A stretch of DNA of 64,000 nt, taken from contig CM038228.1 in the NCBI GenBank assembly GCA_021442155.1, positions 9,031,179 to 9,095,178 on the forward strand, in the 5' to 3' direction. This document shows positions 11,501 through 23,890 of the stretch, one piece after another. Every line of letters begins with the position of its first letter. Within the stretch, counting starts at the first letter, position 1. The notes beneath the pieces were generated by a model that saw only the letters and a list, made by a program, of their open reading frames with translations, made no database searches and was not told where the DNA came from. The position numbers and the translations under genes are program-made. The stretch is from Cymbidium sinense (Eukaryota > Streptophyta > Magnoliopsida > Asparagales > Orchidaceae).

Positions 11501-13240
11501 CACTAACTATGGCTGACTGATCTCAGTTGTAGTAGGATGAACTGCTGGTGCTTATTTCTGAAGTATTGCTAACAAGTCCTCAGGTTGCTTTGCAATCATA
11601 TCTATATTTTCATCTTTCTATTTTAATTGTGCTAGGAGGTGTTGATGCTAGTGGGCTATGTCTTCTTACCATCATCACCATCATATCTCTCGAGGAGAGA
11701 ACTGTATCAACCATGCAGACTCCAGCTGAGTCTCCCAATAAATCATCTTCATTGGGATCAAAGCTAATCTTTTCTTCATCGGACCAATCATATCCTAATA
11801 TCTCCTTCCATGAAATAATGATCCCTATCTCATCTAAAGAATGATCAATCTGAATAGGCACATATGACTTGGGCTGATGATCACTGTCATGTACTGAGAG
11901 GCACCGGACCTCCCCTGCTGCCAGAGAATCAATCCTATGAGGACTATACTCACTAGAAGATATACACTCCTAACTGTCACTAACTCTAAAAGGTGTGACA
12001 TTCCTAAGAGGCTGCAATCCTGCAATAGGGCTATCATCACTCTCTCTAACTATAGTAACCATCTCCAAATCTATATCGGTGGTGTTGGTGAGGCGACCAC
12101 TATGCTTGAGGTTGTCATCCTCATACACCACTGCGAAGGTCGAGCAGAGACCTCTCCTAGGTGGTGTAGATGGTGTAGGATCCCTGGGCGGATCACCAAG
12201 TGCAGCTTCTCCCGGATATGGCCTTCATGGCCTTCTATAGAATTGGAGATGTTGTGATGTGAACTGGTGATGGCAGACGGGGGGTAGAGCGATGTGGTGG
12301 AGACACCACCGACACTCTATGAACAAGAGCTATCCTCTTGTGATGAATGGTCCCAGTAAGTAGGATGATATTTGTATGGTTGATGCGGGTAGCATGGAAA
12401 GAAATCGATGAGTCAGAAGGCACAAATCTCCTCCTCTCCCTAGTGATTTGAAGATGTATGGGCCTCTTTGGCCCTCTCTTATCACAGATGTTTCCCCACT
12501 ATGAAGGATGATGGATCTCAAATCAAATTGAGCTCCGGACTCTGAACATCTATAAGCTCAGCCAACGTGGCATAAGATTGATCGGAGGCCGACATATGAC
12601 CTCCAACTCAGTGGCGGTTTGTCGAACCCTGGAGGTGAAGTGTGGATCCTCAAGCATCATCTCTGAGAGGATGAAACGGTTGTAACGTGGGGTGATCAAA
12701 GTAGGTACCTCCTACTATTGACGTGGCCTCCATCTCCGACAATCTAGTATGATGACTTGATCATGTGGTTTTTATTTCTCCTTTGTGTCCTAGTAGGATG
12801 AGTGAGAAGACCCAACCTCAAAGGGGGAGGCAATCTCACGAATCGAGGAGCCTTACCCTTAGAAGGTGCCAAGAGTGGGTGCTAGCCCTTACTGGGGTAG
12901 CATGGGAAACCACAGCGGCTCTGTCATTGTCCTTAAAACTAGTGGAACTACCACTACTTTCCTCTTCAATGAGGAGATGTCGAATCAAGGTAGATCGATC
13001 ACGGATGACGGCCCACCCACCAGTCTACAGGTTGTGAGTGCCCTCACGATCTTACTCCCTCAAATCCTCTACCAAAATGGATAAGGTGGGTATGATCATT
13101 TCGGGGAGATTGGCGATCAAGGCCAAGTCCATGCCTTATGGGAAAGTGAACATAAACTTGAAGTTTCCATAGTATCAACTAGCGAAAGCTGTATTGAAAA
13201 TGTAGTCTATCAGAGCGAGTCTACAATGTTGAAACTAGAC
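11500..13240 (-). other. Upstream coding-like region (possible N-terminal gag or ORF1 relic)
   Basis: More GC-rich than its surroundings and crossed by several short open frames on both strands (60-106 codons), none of which I can assign. Position upstream of gag fits either the N-terminal part of gag or the extra ORF1 described for Ogre elements. The minus-strand frame 11610-11861 is acidic with SWKEILGYDWSDEEKISF. Identity is unresolved. Confidence 0.3.
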
Positions 13241-13289
13241 TTGCATCATTTCTATTGATTTTTAAATATGAATTTGAATTTAAAATTTG

Positions 13290-14660
13290 ATCCTACATCC
13301 AACATCTTGGAAGTGTTAAGTGGGGTTCAAATGGATTTAGAAGATTTTGAATTTTGATTGGAAAGAGGAAATTTTGAATATGAATCCAACAAATTTAGGT
13401 ATGTTGAAGTGGAATCAAATATTTTTAGAAGGATGCTTCCATAGGTTCATGTTTGAAATTGGATTTTGATTTGAAGACCCTTTCCTTTAACAAATTTGGG
13501 TATGTTAAAGTAAGGGTCAATTAGTTTATTTTTGATTTGAAATTTTGAAATTCACTCAGCAAATTTGGGTATGCTAAGTGAGGTGTTTGAAAATAATTGT
13601 TCCTTTTGGTTTGGTTTGCTTTGTCTTGTGATTTGTTGTTGATTTTGAAAGTTGGAATTCCCATTTAGCAAATTTGGGTATGCTAAATGAAGAACCAAGT
13701 GTGTTTTATTTTTGAAGAATTTTGAAAATAGGATTCTTAGCAAATTTGAGTATGCTAAGAAACTCTAAAGTGTTTCATTTGTTTTGGAAATTTTGATTTT
13801 GGAAAAAGTAGGATTCTTAGTAAATTTAAGTATGCTAAGGGAATTCTAATGTGTTTCATTTGATTTTGATTTGTTTTTGATTGAAAGTGGAGACCTTACT
13901 TTAGCAAATATGGTATGTTAAAGATGAAGTTCCACTTAATTTTGTGAAATGAAAATTTCACTTAGCAAATTTGAGTATGCTAAATGAAATTCCAATAGAT
14001 GTGTTTGAAACTTTATGTTTTAGTTTTGTTTTGAAAATGGAAACTTCTCTTTGGAAAATTTAGTATGCTAAAGAGTGAAGTTCCAAAAGTGTTCGAAAAT
14101 TTTTGATTTTGAATTTGGAGACTTCACTTAGCAAATTTGAGTATGCTAAATGAAGTTCCAAATGTGTTTTGAATATTTCTTGGTTTTGAATTTGGAAACT
14201 TCACTTAGCAAAAATATATAAATGAAGTTCCAAATGTGTTTGAAAAACTTTTGGCTTGGAATTTGGAAACTTCACTTAGCAAATTTGAGTATGCTAAATG
14301 AAGTTCCAAATGTGTTTGAAAATTTTTTTGGTTTGAATTTGGAAACTTCACTTAGCAAATTTGAGTATGCTAAATAAAGTTCTAAATGTGTTTTGAATTT
14401 TGAAAGTATAACTATTAAGTCTTAATTTTTTGAGAAAAAGACTTCCATTCAACAAATTTGTGTATGTAGAAGTGGAAGCCAATCTTATTTTTCTTTGCAA
14501 ATGTGAAAATTTTGTCTTGTGTGTGATTATTGCTTTTTTGGAAAAGGGAATTCCAACTTAATCATATATGGGATATGTTTAAGTGGGATTTCCAAATGAT
14601 GTTATTTTTATTTGGGAATGAAATCTTCATTCAATAAAATTGGGTATATTGAATGGAGAT
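13290..14660 (-). repeat. Hairpin array in the leader of the Tat/Ogre-like element
   Basis: About 16 units spaced mostly 70-90 bases apart. Each has a left arm ending (T)TAGCA, a nearly constant 10-base middle AATTTGRGTA, and a right arm TGCTAA(R). Perfect or near-perfect arms with different sequence occur: CTTTAACA/TGTTAAAG (13485-13492, 13503-13510), CATTTAGCA/TGCTAAATG (13662-13670, 13681-13689), TTCTTAGCA/TGCTAAGAA (13734-13742, 13753-13761), CATTCAATA/TATTGAATG (14628-14636, 14647-14655). The commonest unit pairs CTTCACTTAGCA with TGCTAAATGAAG (14270-14281, 14292-14303). It lies between gag and the primer binding site, so it would be in the transcribed leader. Confidence 0.8.
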
Positions 14661-15085
14661 GTTCATATGTGCTTTTAAAAAATATTTTTATTTAGGAATA
14701 TTTTTGGGCAAAATATTTTATTTAGTGCATTTTTGAAAGAGTGCTTTTTTTGAAAAAGAGCAAGATTCTTTTTTTCATCGAAGAATTTATTTGTCTTTAT
14801 TATTTTAGAATAAACATTTCCTTATCATAAAAATGATAAGCATTAAGTCTTTAAATATTTTCTTTTTATTTAGATCTTTTTTTTTTTTCCATTGGAGAAC
14901 CCAACGGGAGTTTTAAGACCAACATGATGTGAGGTCCTAAAACCTAAAGATGTTGGCTAGCTTAACTTAAGGATGAAATAAGCTAAGAGCCAATGGAAAG
15001 AAGAATAGTCTTGGATTCATACAAAAGTACAAACCCACTATTGATGCTTAGACCATGATCATTTACCAAAGATGGAGAGAGGAAT
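14660..15085 (-). other. Leader between hairpin array and primer binding site
   Basis: AT-rich, no coding sequence seen. The part 14890-15085 (containing ggagaacccaacgggagttttaagacc) is clearly repeated at 33010-33204 in the related truncated element, so it belongs to the element leader. Confidence 0.6.
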
Positions 15086-15103
15086 CATCCCCAGTGGAGT
15101 TGC
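15086..15103 (-). other. Primer binding site, Ogre type
   Basis: The minus strand reads GCAACTCCACTGGGGATG directly after the proposed LTR end. The Ogre-group site is TGGCGACTCCACTGGGGA (attributed to tRNA-Arg), so this copy differs by about two bases. The related element at 33205-33220 keeps GGCGACTCCACTAGGG. The site fixes the element orientation and the inner border of the 5' LTR. Confidence 0.75.
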
Positions 15104-18100
15104 TAGAAAAAATCTGTGGGATAGAAAAATTTTTATATGGTCGCCTTCCATCTATGGGCTGAAAAGGCAAGAATATAAAAATTCATCTTTTTGGGATGCC
15201 ACGTAGATCCGTGGGTGTACTTATTCAGGTGATCAAGTACATTATCAAGGAATAGTATACAATGTTAGGTCTTTGAAGTGTACCAGAGATTCTTCCCCTA
15301 CTTTATATGAAAAAGTAAAGTAAAGTTATTTTAAATTGGGTTTGTAAAGTTCCCTACAGGGGCAAGCCCCCAAAGTTAATTACATCCTAAGGAATGGGGA
15401 TTCCTTAGGAAAACTCTCGATTAAGGTAAATGATCGTTGTCTCTAAAGATTTCAATAGGTAGGACTATCAATCGATTGATTTATTTTAGAAAATCAAATG
15501 GGATCGATCAAGAGGAGGGAGTTCTTATCGAAGCCAAATGAGAACAAGTAGGGAATGCTTAGGATACTAGGAAGCCTAGTAAGCACCTCAAATTACCCTA
15601 TGGTTGGGCTTTATATTTTAGAAATTGAATTAGTTCATTTGAGTGGCATTTTCATTAGAATGTTATGGCTTACAATTCCATAACACAAGATTATGGAAAT
15701 GCCTAAGAGGTGAGAATTTATGCTTATGTCCCATAAAGGAAAAATCCACCTCAGAACCCAAATCTAGGGAGCTTTGGCGAGGGCAAAACACGACCTAAAT
15801 CTAAGGAGAAAATGGGTATTTGGTTTGCCTCATATGAGGACAAACCGCTTCTTACAAGGGGTGGCAACTAACTCCTACAATTTTAAATTCATGTAGGCAA
15901 GTCATATGCTCTATGCAAGATAGCTGTGCTGTTATTTATTTAGAAAGAGACCAAGTCCTTAAAGAGATTAGATCATGTAAGGGTATGCTTCAAATGACTT
16001 AAATCTAATGTAATTCAAATTCCATTTTATTTTCACTTTGGACAAATATTTTGACTCAGGCTAATAGGATTCATATGCCTAATACAAGAAAAATGAGATT
16101 ATTGGCCAAAATTAGTGAGAAGCAAGAAGGTGCGTTTCCACCATGGCTCTCATAGGTCAAGCCAAGTTTCTCTGGAAAGGTGGCAACCCTCTAATCAAGA
16201 GTGAAAATAATATGCATTTGTGCATGATGTTATAAAAGAAGTACTCATCCAGTTAATAGGTTGTTAATTCTTTTATCTAGATTTTTAGCATAAGCTTTAG
16301 GTGAGGTTATGAGGTCTTTATTTTTAGTTTTGAATTGTTAAATTTGGTAGAAGATTTATTTTTCTCCTAAGAGCCTAATCATCATCATCCATACATACAA
16401 AGTAAGGAAGAAACTAGGAAAAGCATGCCACTTAATACATAAGCTAAACAAATCATCAATCAATTTATAAAGCTAATCGCAAAAGAATAAGAGGCCATTG
16501 TGGTCGGGTACCACCGTACAAATCCAAAAATAAATTGGGTAGCTGAGCTCTACCCTTATACAACCCAAATTATAAATGAATTAAATACAATTAAGCAAGG
16601 AATTCATTATTATGGGGATCTTCAAGCTTTCTTTCTTCATTCTTCTTTCCTTCTTTCTTCTTCTTTTCTTCTTTCTTCTTTGATTCTTTATTTTGGATGG
16701 TTGGAAGATGGATGCTCCAAAGTCTTTACATGGTACATAAGATGTAATCTTCTGACAATGCTCATCCTAATCCCCATAATAATCATTCCAAAATCTTAAT
16801 TGCAAAAATTACATGAAAAGGAAAAGAATGAAAATCTAACAATAAAGATTAGCTATAACAAATCATACAAATCCCAAGCATGTATATTGGACTTAGCACA
16901 TGGGTCCACACGGCCTAATGGATTATGCTTAGGGGTATAAGCACCTGCATAATAAAAACATTTATATTTTTAATTATGATAGCGCCCCTTAAACATAATC
17001 CCCTACAGAAGACAATGGTTAGACTAAACCATCCTACCATTCATTCTATGAGCATACACCCTAATATCCAGACTAAAACATATATCACAAAATAAAAGAA
17101 AACATGAAATCATGCATCGCCCAAACCTAAAGCTAGAAGTGGTGACATAGCCTAATGTGTGTGCTTTAGAGGTTTGTGTGGTATGCTTGCTATGGCTTTA
17201 AGTTAGAGTTTTCTAAGTATGAAGGATGTTTAACTTATAGGAGGGTTTCATTTAAGTTGTTTAGATGTTTTGGGTTGATTTTATTTTGTGTTTTGATTAG
17301 GTTCAAGTGAATCCTACAATTAGTTACTATGTTATAAAGAGAGGGAAAGAGAAGAGAACTTCTCTTTACTTCCCTACCTTAAGTAATTTCTAAAGTTGAT
17401 TCAAGCTTTGGTTTTATTTAGTGGATGTTTTATTATGTGATTTAATTAATCCTAATTTTATATAAACTCTAAACAAACCTATTCAAAAAGAAAGACATTT
17501 TAAGATTAAATAAAGTGAAATGAAATCACAAAACACACATCACTTCATTTCTTTCCCAACATGTATAACAAGCATATGAATAATTCCTAAACATATCTAT
17601 ACATACAAATGGGAATGTTTAACACACTTTATGATGCATTCTAAGTAACTTATTTAAGAAAATTTGGATGTTTATGATGCACAATTTTCATTAAGTAGAA
17701 AAGGGATTTCTTTTCCAATTTTTCACATACACACATGAATGTATGAAAGGCATAAGTGAGTACGGCACCATTGTTAACACCAGGGGTGTAAGGTACAAGA
17801 CCTACTTGGGGCTACTTAAAGCCTCACAAACCGGGTTGTTCATACTAATATACCACTTTTCTTAAATACAAGCATATGTACAAAAGAATTAAATGGAAAA
17901 GGAAAGATGCAAAGTTCATTTTTTTTATTTGTTTGGTTTATTTGTTTAGTTTATATATGTAAGTGTGGATGTCCTTCCTGATTTGATAACATAGAGATAA
18001 ATAAGAATGGATTCAAACAAGTGGTGCACTCTTTTCAAATGAGCTATACACTTTACCAAATTTTTATTCAAAATTATGCTAAATATGAAGGTAAGGAAAA

Positions 18101-20819
18101 ACTACACTATACACATCTTTATATTTCCAACACATGCAAGCTTATAAGTAAAATATAAGTAGCACACTTTTAGTTTTGATAATTGATTCATATATTTTTA
18201 AAAATAATTTGGATTTAGTAGTGATAATAGCCATTCATATTCTTACTTTAGCCAAAACATGCAATTTCACATAAAGGAAATATTTTCATTTTTATATTTG
18301 ATTTCTGAAAATCATGAACATATGAAATCATATGACACACATATTTTGCATCTTGGGAAATAATTAAAGTGATAAAATCATGTAAATACATTAACTCTAA
18401 TTAATTCATAAAGACAATCTTATAAGATAGGCATGTTTAAAATAAATCAAAGTTTGTCTTCATGTGATTTTTATTTCATTTTTTTGTTTTATGTTTATGT
18501 TTGATTTCAATTTGCAAAATGTGAGGTAAGTTGTTATTCCTAACCCATTCCCACACCTGTTCATTATCTTTGTTCAATTTTTAGATTATTAAATCAATTT
18601 TATGCTTTACTTAGGTTAAGGCATGATTAAGTGTATTAATTATCCCTTACCTACACCACCTTAGCGTAGTTAATCCAATAATTATGAGCCAATGAGATGA
18701 CATAAAATCACACAAGGAATTTAAATCAGCAATGCACCTAGGAAAGAAAGGGCCTAATGCAATTTGGCTTATGATTAAGAATTAATTAAACTAAGGGGTT
18801 AATTTAAGTACATTCCTAACCCCTATCACACATGTGAATTGGATTTGGATTTCCTTAAGTTACTTAGGTTATTGAACACCTAAGCACCTACCAAAAACAA
18901 ATTAGTTGAGTTCTAGAATGTTTTAGAAATTTATGAAATTAATTAAGGGAGTAATCAGTGAATTACCCTTAATTAAGTGAGGATTAAGGAAGGGAAATGG
19001 GGATTAAGGAATAGCTTGGGGAAATTGCCCAAAATTATTCTGTAAACCTTCTATTCACTATAACAGACCTTAATTAACTCAAGTAAAAGATTAATTTACT
19101 AATTAAACCTTTAATTAGGCTTAATTAGATTAAGGGAGTGATTTGGGAATGAAATAGCAATTTCTCCAATTAAGCCACCAATAAATCCCAAAAAAATTAG
19201 GAGAGGTAAAATTCATTCCCAAAATATACTCAAGAAATTTTAGATTAATTAATAGCTTAATTAAAGTATAATTAATGAAACAACATTCCCAAAGAAACCC
19301 AAAATTAGAGAAATATACATTTTAAAATCCATTGAAATCAATTTAAGAAAATTCTAGGTTAAATTATCTTTTAGTGGAAATTTACTTCATATTTTTTTGA
19401 TTTTTCTAGGTGGAGATACAAACTTTAGAAGTTTATATGATTAATTAGAATTAAATAAGCCCTAAATAATTCCTTAATCCAACGGGGTGCCACGCATGCA
19501 ACTAACTCGGATGTGCTTTATACACATCGTCCTCCAAGTGGCCACTTAAACATCACATCATAGCATCGCGTGGCGGCGGCATTATGCATTTTTTCCTCTA
19601 CCATTCGATCAAGGATCGAACAGCTGGGATTTAATTCACAATTTTAAAAGGATAAAATCAGATCTAAAGCGTATGTTTAATTTTGGCTGTCCATCCAAAA
19701 TATGTGGATGGATGGCTAGAGATCTATCCCTACCAATGCCTGTGATCCATGGAGACCGTCCATGTTCTAGGCCTTGATCCGAGCTCGATTGAGCTCAAAT
19801 TAGGATAAAATTTTGCACACACCATCTAACCCTAATGCGAGCACATCTAACGATTGAAACTTCATGCCATAAACATTTCTTTCACAAAGGACCAACACAC
19901 ATGGAGTTTAGTGATCAAAAAATGTCTAACCTCACCGGAGGTGATCACTGGTCTCGATTCCCTTGGAGGAGATTCATCTGGTTGAGATGAAGCTTTGGTG
20001 AAAGTTCTAGCTCTTGAGGTTGAGTCGATAGCTCTATGGACCAACCCCTCCTCCTAGTGAGCTCAATTTTAATTGAAGTGAATCTCCCCTTGCCTTTGGA
20101 ACTTGGGAAAGAGATTGGGCAAGCTTGACTTGATCCCCTGAGGTAATGTTCAAAGGGAATTTGGTTGAATTTGAGTGAAGTGGAAGTTGGCAAATCCTTG
20201 GAGTTCCCCTATTTTTTCTTAAGGGAAAACCAAGAATGGCAAATTTAATCTCCCTCTCAAGAGCTTAGGATCACTCTAGAATCACTCCACTGGCTTCCTA
20301 TGCTTCAATCGACAGAGTGTGTGTGTGAATTGAGTTGAATTAGGGGGAGTATATCTCCCTCTTAGGCAATCGGACGGTCGAAGCTTCACTTGCCTTTTTG
20401 ATCTAATTAACCTTAGGCAGCGGCTTTTTTGATCTGTTAGAAGCTTGCACATGGTCGGTTTGGCTAGAGGAGTGGAATGGTAACCCCCATGTGCTCAAAT
20501 TGAGTGGGAGCATGATTCTCATGTGGCCAATTTGAGCCATGTGCTCGATTTTGGCCTTGGGTTAAGTTAGGCTGACCCAAACCCATTGGGTTGGGTACAC
20601 CACCCTCCATAGGGTTTACTTGACCTATTAGGAGAGTATCAAGTAGGTATGAAGAGGAATTGACCAAATTCCCCCATGCATTTAACTAAAATTTGTTCCA
20701 TGGCCTAGGGTAGAATGGTCATTTAGCTGATTTTTGAATTTGGATATGTTGGGTATGTTGAGAAAATAGGTTTGGCCAAGTTTCATTGGATTTGGAGTTC
20801 ATTTGGTATGGTTTGGCTC

Positions 20820-21660
20820 ATGTTGACCCATTTAGGTCAAGATGGGTCAACTTGGGTCAAGTTGACCAATTGGTCAAATTGGGTCAAACCAAGGGTTGAG
20901 TCAGGTTCATATGACCATTTGAAATGTTTTAGTTGCTTTGGTTTGATTCAATTTAGTTTAGGTTTGAATTTGGTTCATATGACTTCATTTAGGTCAAATG
21001 GATCAAGTTGACCAATTTGACCCATTTGACCTATTTGAGCTAGGTCATGGGTAGGTTTAGGTTTGGTTAGTCATATGAAGTGGATTGGTATCTTTGTTTC
21101 CAATCAATTTTGGTTAAGTTTGAATTTGGCTCAAAATGACCCTTTAGGTCAAGTTGGGTTCAAGATCAATTGGGCTAGGTTAGGTCTAGTTGGCCTATTG
21201 AGGCTTTGGTCAAGTTTAATAAGTGATTTGGAATGAACTTGACCCATTGGTTTCAATCAATTTGGCTTAGATCAAGTTTTGACACATTTTGACTTTTAGG
21301 TCAACTTGGGTCAATTTGGGTCAAGTGGCCAATTGGGCTAGGATAGGTTCAAATGTTGACTTGGTCAAGTTCAAATATTGGTCATGAATGAACTTAGATC
21401 AATGGCCTATGATGGATTTTGGCTATGTTGGGTTTTATTTTGGCTAAGTGTTGACTTGGTCAACCATTAGGTTTGAGTTGGTTTGACCTAATTTGATTGA
21501 TTAATCATCCCATGATGATTGTTGATCATGATGAGAGGCATACATGGGCTTAGTTCAATCCAATTTTATTAGGATTAGAATTTGTCTCATAAAGGATACT
21601 TTAGGGCACTTTGGGTCAAGTGAGCCTAAGTAGGTCAAATGTCTTAGTCAAAGCTTGATT
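20820..21660. promoter_or_regulatory. TTGACC/GGTCAA motif field, second LTR
   Basis: Counterpart of the field at 121-1232, with the same dense arrangement (for example about 20825-20890: repeated GGTCAA and TTGACC). Differences between the two LTR copies mostly spare the motif, though some copies are lost. Function as WRKY target is inference. Confidence 0.45.
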
Positions 21661-21769
21661 GGAGTTCAATTGAACTTGTTTATGGACTCATGATTGAAAT
21701 ATAAATCCATTTACAAGTGGTTTGAAGTCAAATGGGTTTTGTTTCATTTGATAATTTCATATTCAAAGG

Positions 21770-22480
21770 GTGAATATGAAATGAATTTGTGTTTGATTTT
21801 TGAATTGGGTTTTGATATAGGATTGTAGTTTGTATTTATAGTTGGGTTCATGATTGTAGGATTGATTGAATCATGAAAGAAAATCAAGAGTTTGGTTTGA
21901 TTTGAAGTTGATTTGGCTAAGTTCAAGATTTTGACTTGAAAGACTTAGGTTGGATTTTGAATGAATTTGAGTTTGATTTATGGAGTTGGTTTTGGTTGTT
22001 TAAATTTATATTTCATTTATATATGTGAATATAAATGGATTATGAGAAAATTTCAAAGGTTTGAAGTGATTTGATGTTGGTTTGAGCTAAGTCCTTTAGA
22101 GGTAATTAAAGGACTTAGAAAATATTTGGAATTTGGAATTTCAATTTGGATATTGATTTGATTGATTTGAATTTATATCTCATTTATATATGTGAATATA
22201 AATGAGAATATAAATGGGTTATGAGAAAATTTCATGAATTGGAATTGATTTAGATTTGATTTAAGCTAAGTCCATGAAGGGAGATCAAAGGACTTAGGCA
22301 AGATTTGGAATTTAGAATTTCAATTTGGAATTTGATTTGATTGATTTAAATTTATATCTTATTTATATATGTGAATATAAATGAGATTATAAATGAGTTG
22401 TGAGAAAATTTTATGAGTTTGAATTTATTTGAAGATGATTTAGGCTAAGTCCTTAAGAGGGAATTAAGGACTTAGCAAAT
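21770..22480 (-). repeat. LTR hairpin repeats, second copy
   Basis: Same units as at 1335-2090. Intact stems include ATTTCATATTCA with TGAATATGAAAT near 21765, CTAAGTCCTTTA with TAAAGGACTTAG near 22090, and CTAAGTCCTTAA with TTAAGGACTTAG near 22445. The conserved pairing in both LTR copies shows the stems predate the LTR divergence. Confidence 0.7.
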
Positions 22481-22801
22481 ATTTCAAACTTAGAATTTCA
22501 ATCATGGATTTCAATCATGTGATGTTGATTTGAGTTTAGAGAAAATCAAATAAGATTGATTTGGAGTTTTGGCTTGAAGGAAGGAAGGTGACGAATGGTT
22601 CAAGCTAAGGGTAGGAAAATTTTCTTAACACCCCTAAGGCATGACCTATTCCTATGGCTAACTCTTCTAAGTCTCTAGGGCTAGGTTGAGTGTCCACCTA
22701 ATCACTAGATGTGTCTTAAGACTAAGGATCCCTTAAAGTCTAAGAGGAGTCTATGTCTAAGATGGAGGGGTTGAGAACTCACTCTAAAAATGAGGTCAAC
22801 A

Positions 22802-22992
22802 AGAACTAAACACAAAATAAAAGAAATATACATAATTTATGCAACTTGATGATTATTAATGCAAGAAAAATATGAATTAAGTACCTTGAAACTTAAAATA
22901 ATGTTTTAACATCTCTAAGCTATCATTCTCCTTTCTCCATGTTGAAGTTAACATTCCATCACTAAATTAGACAAGAGATTCATGAAAGAAAT
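22802..22992. other. Short AT-rich stretch between two elements
   Basis: Lies between the outer end of the giant element LTR and the chromodomain element. No gene or terminal inverted repeat recognised. Its last five bases, GAAAT, are the target duplication of the next element. It presumably continues at 29638, so it is probably the same unit as the hAT-bearing DNA on the other side. Confidence 0.4.
22988..22992. repeat. Target site duplication GAAAT (left)
   Basis: Five bases GAAAT directly before TGATG of the left LTR, identical to 29633-29637 directly after CATCA of the right LTR. Confidence 0.9.
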
Positions 22993-23553
22993 TGATGGAT
23001 GTGGGCATTCTTTCTTTTGATGATATTGAGAGAACGTCGATATTGGAGGTGAAGGAAGAAGATATGTTGGATAACTAGTGCTCCCACCAAGGATTGCCAA
23101 GGTTTGGCCACCAAGCTCTCAAACCACAAGAATAACTCAAAAATTTGTAATTGCCAAAAGATCTCCTTTATTCTAATAAGAGGGGCTATTTATAGCCATT
23201 ACAAGCATCTTTCAAAAGAAAATAATTCAAAACATGGAGGGAAAGGTGGGTGCCAAATTAATGTGAAGCATTAAATTGCCTCATTATTTTATGTCATCCA
23301 CCCATTTTACATGCTATTATTTTATGTGGATTCAACCACCTCATATGTCATGCTTTGAATTTTAAATGCAAAATTTTAAACATGGAGTTTCTAGAAGAAA
23401 ATTAAAAATTACATAAATAAAAAAGATGAAATCTTAAAATGGACCTTAACAAGCTAATGGGCTAAGTCTTCTTCTTTCTTGAATTTTCTTGGGCTTTAGC
23501 TTGAGTTCGGGCCTTGAGCTCTAATTTATTGATCCTCATGATGTTCTACATCA
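22993..23553 (-). repeat. 3' LTR of chromodomain element (561 bp)
   Basis: Starts TGATGGATG and ends TACATCA on the plus strand. Aligns along its length with 29069-29632. In element sense it contains a TATA-like box CTATAAATAG (plus strand ctatttatag near 23190). The host polyprotein frame enters it for about nine codons. Confidence 0.9.
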
Positions 23554-23890
23554 ACTCCCCTGGGTTCAATTGAACTCTGCTCCGTAGAGTTGAAATCTAA
23601 GAAGTCTTCTACTAATTGTGGGGCTAAAGTCTCCAAATCACTATGGGTCAACCATGTGTCTTTAGCTGGTGGCTTATTCTTCCAACGAACTAGAAAATGA
23701 TGTTCAGAAGCTAGATTAATGGGTGCTTCCTCAGTGATAATATAGTCAACTTCAAAGGAAGAGGGCTTCTGTAAGTATGGTGCTATATCTTCTGCTAAAG
23801 AGTTAAACTGAACAAGTGGAGGTTTCCTAATTCCTTCATCTGATAGAATATCTTCAATATTAATAACTGGATGAATGAACATATCAGCAG
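23526..23890 (-). CDS. Integrase C-terminus with chromodomain, running into the 3' LTR
   Basis: Frame 23526-23882 (118 codons; the first Met is not the true start, it is the tail of the polyprotein). Residues about 43-75 give EEAPINLASEHHFLVRWKN, then KDTWLTHSDLETLAPQLVED, the chromodomain pattern in which aromatic residues bind modified histone tails: here the Trp residues of VRWKN and DTWL are present. The frame crosses the polypurine tract and ends inside the LTR with VEHHEDQ. Chromodomains direct integration to particular chromatin (established for chromoviruses). Confidence 0.8.
23554..23563 (-). other. Polypurine tract
   Basis: Plus strand ACTCCCCTGG directly inside the left LTR; on the element strand this is CCAGGGGAGT ending at the LTR start, the expected primer for second-strand synthesis. 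Confidence 0.7.

Larger units (their letters stand above)
15104..22801 (-). repeat. 5' LTR of giant Tat/Ogre-like element (putative 7.7 kb)
   Basis: Inner border is set by the primer binding site at 15086-15103 and outer border by the shared end at 22801 (TGTTGACCTC in element sense). Its last 2.4 kb (20436-22801) repeats 1-2375, with the GGTCAA field and the hairpin repeats. The middle (15510-20436) cannot be checked against the other LTR, which leaves the window; it is AT-rich with no domain I recognise. The related LTR at 33221-34949 has only 1.7 kb and lacks this middle part. So 7.7 kb is either a very long LTR or an LTR with a 5-kb insertion. A TCTTC-rich tract lies at 16627-16681. Confidence 0.6.

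Noticed and set aside
11109..12257. Plus-strand open frames of 73-106 codons in the gag region
   Set aside because: Shadows or accidental frames in a GC-richer coding relic; the gag domain reads on the minus strand at 10864-11155.
13290..14660. Regularly spaced repeats with short palindromes: CRISPR array?
   Set aside because: Repeats lie in a eukaryotic retrotransposon leader, the intervening sequence is itself similar from unit to unit (not unique spacers), and there are no cas genes.
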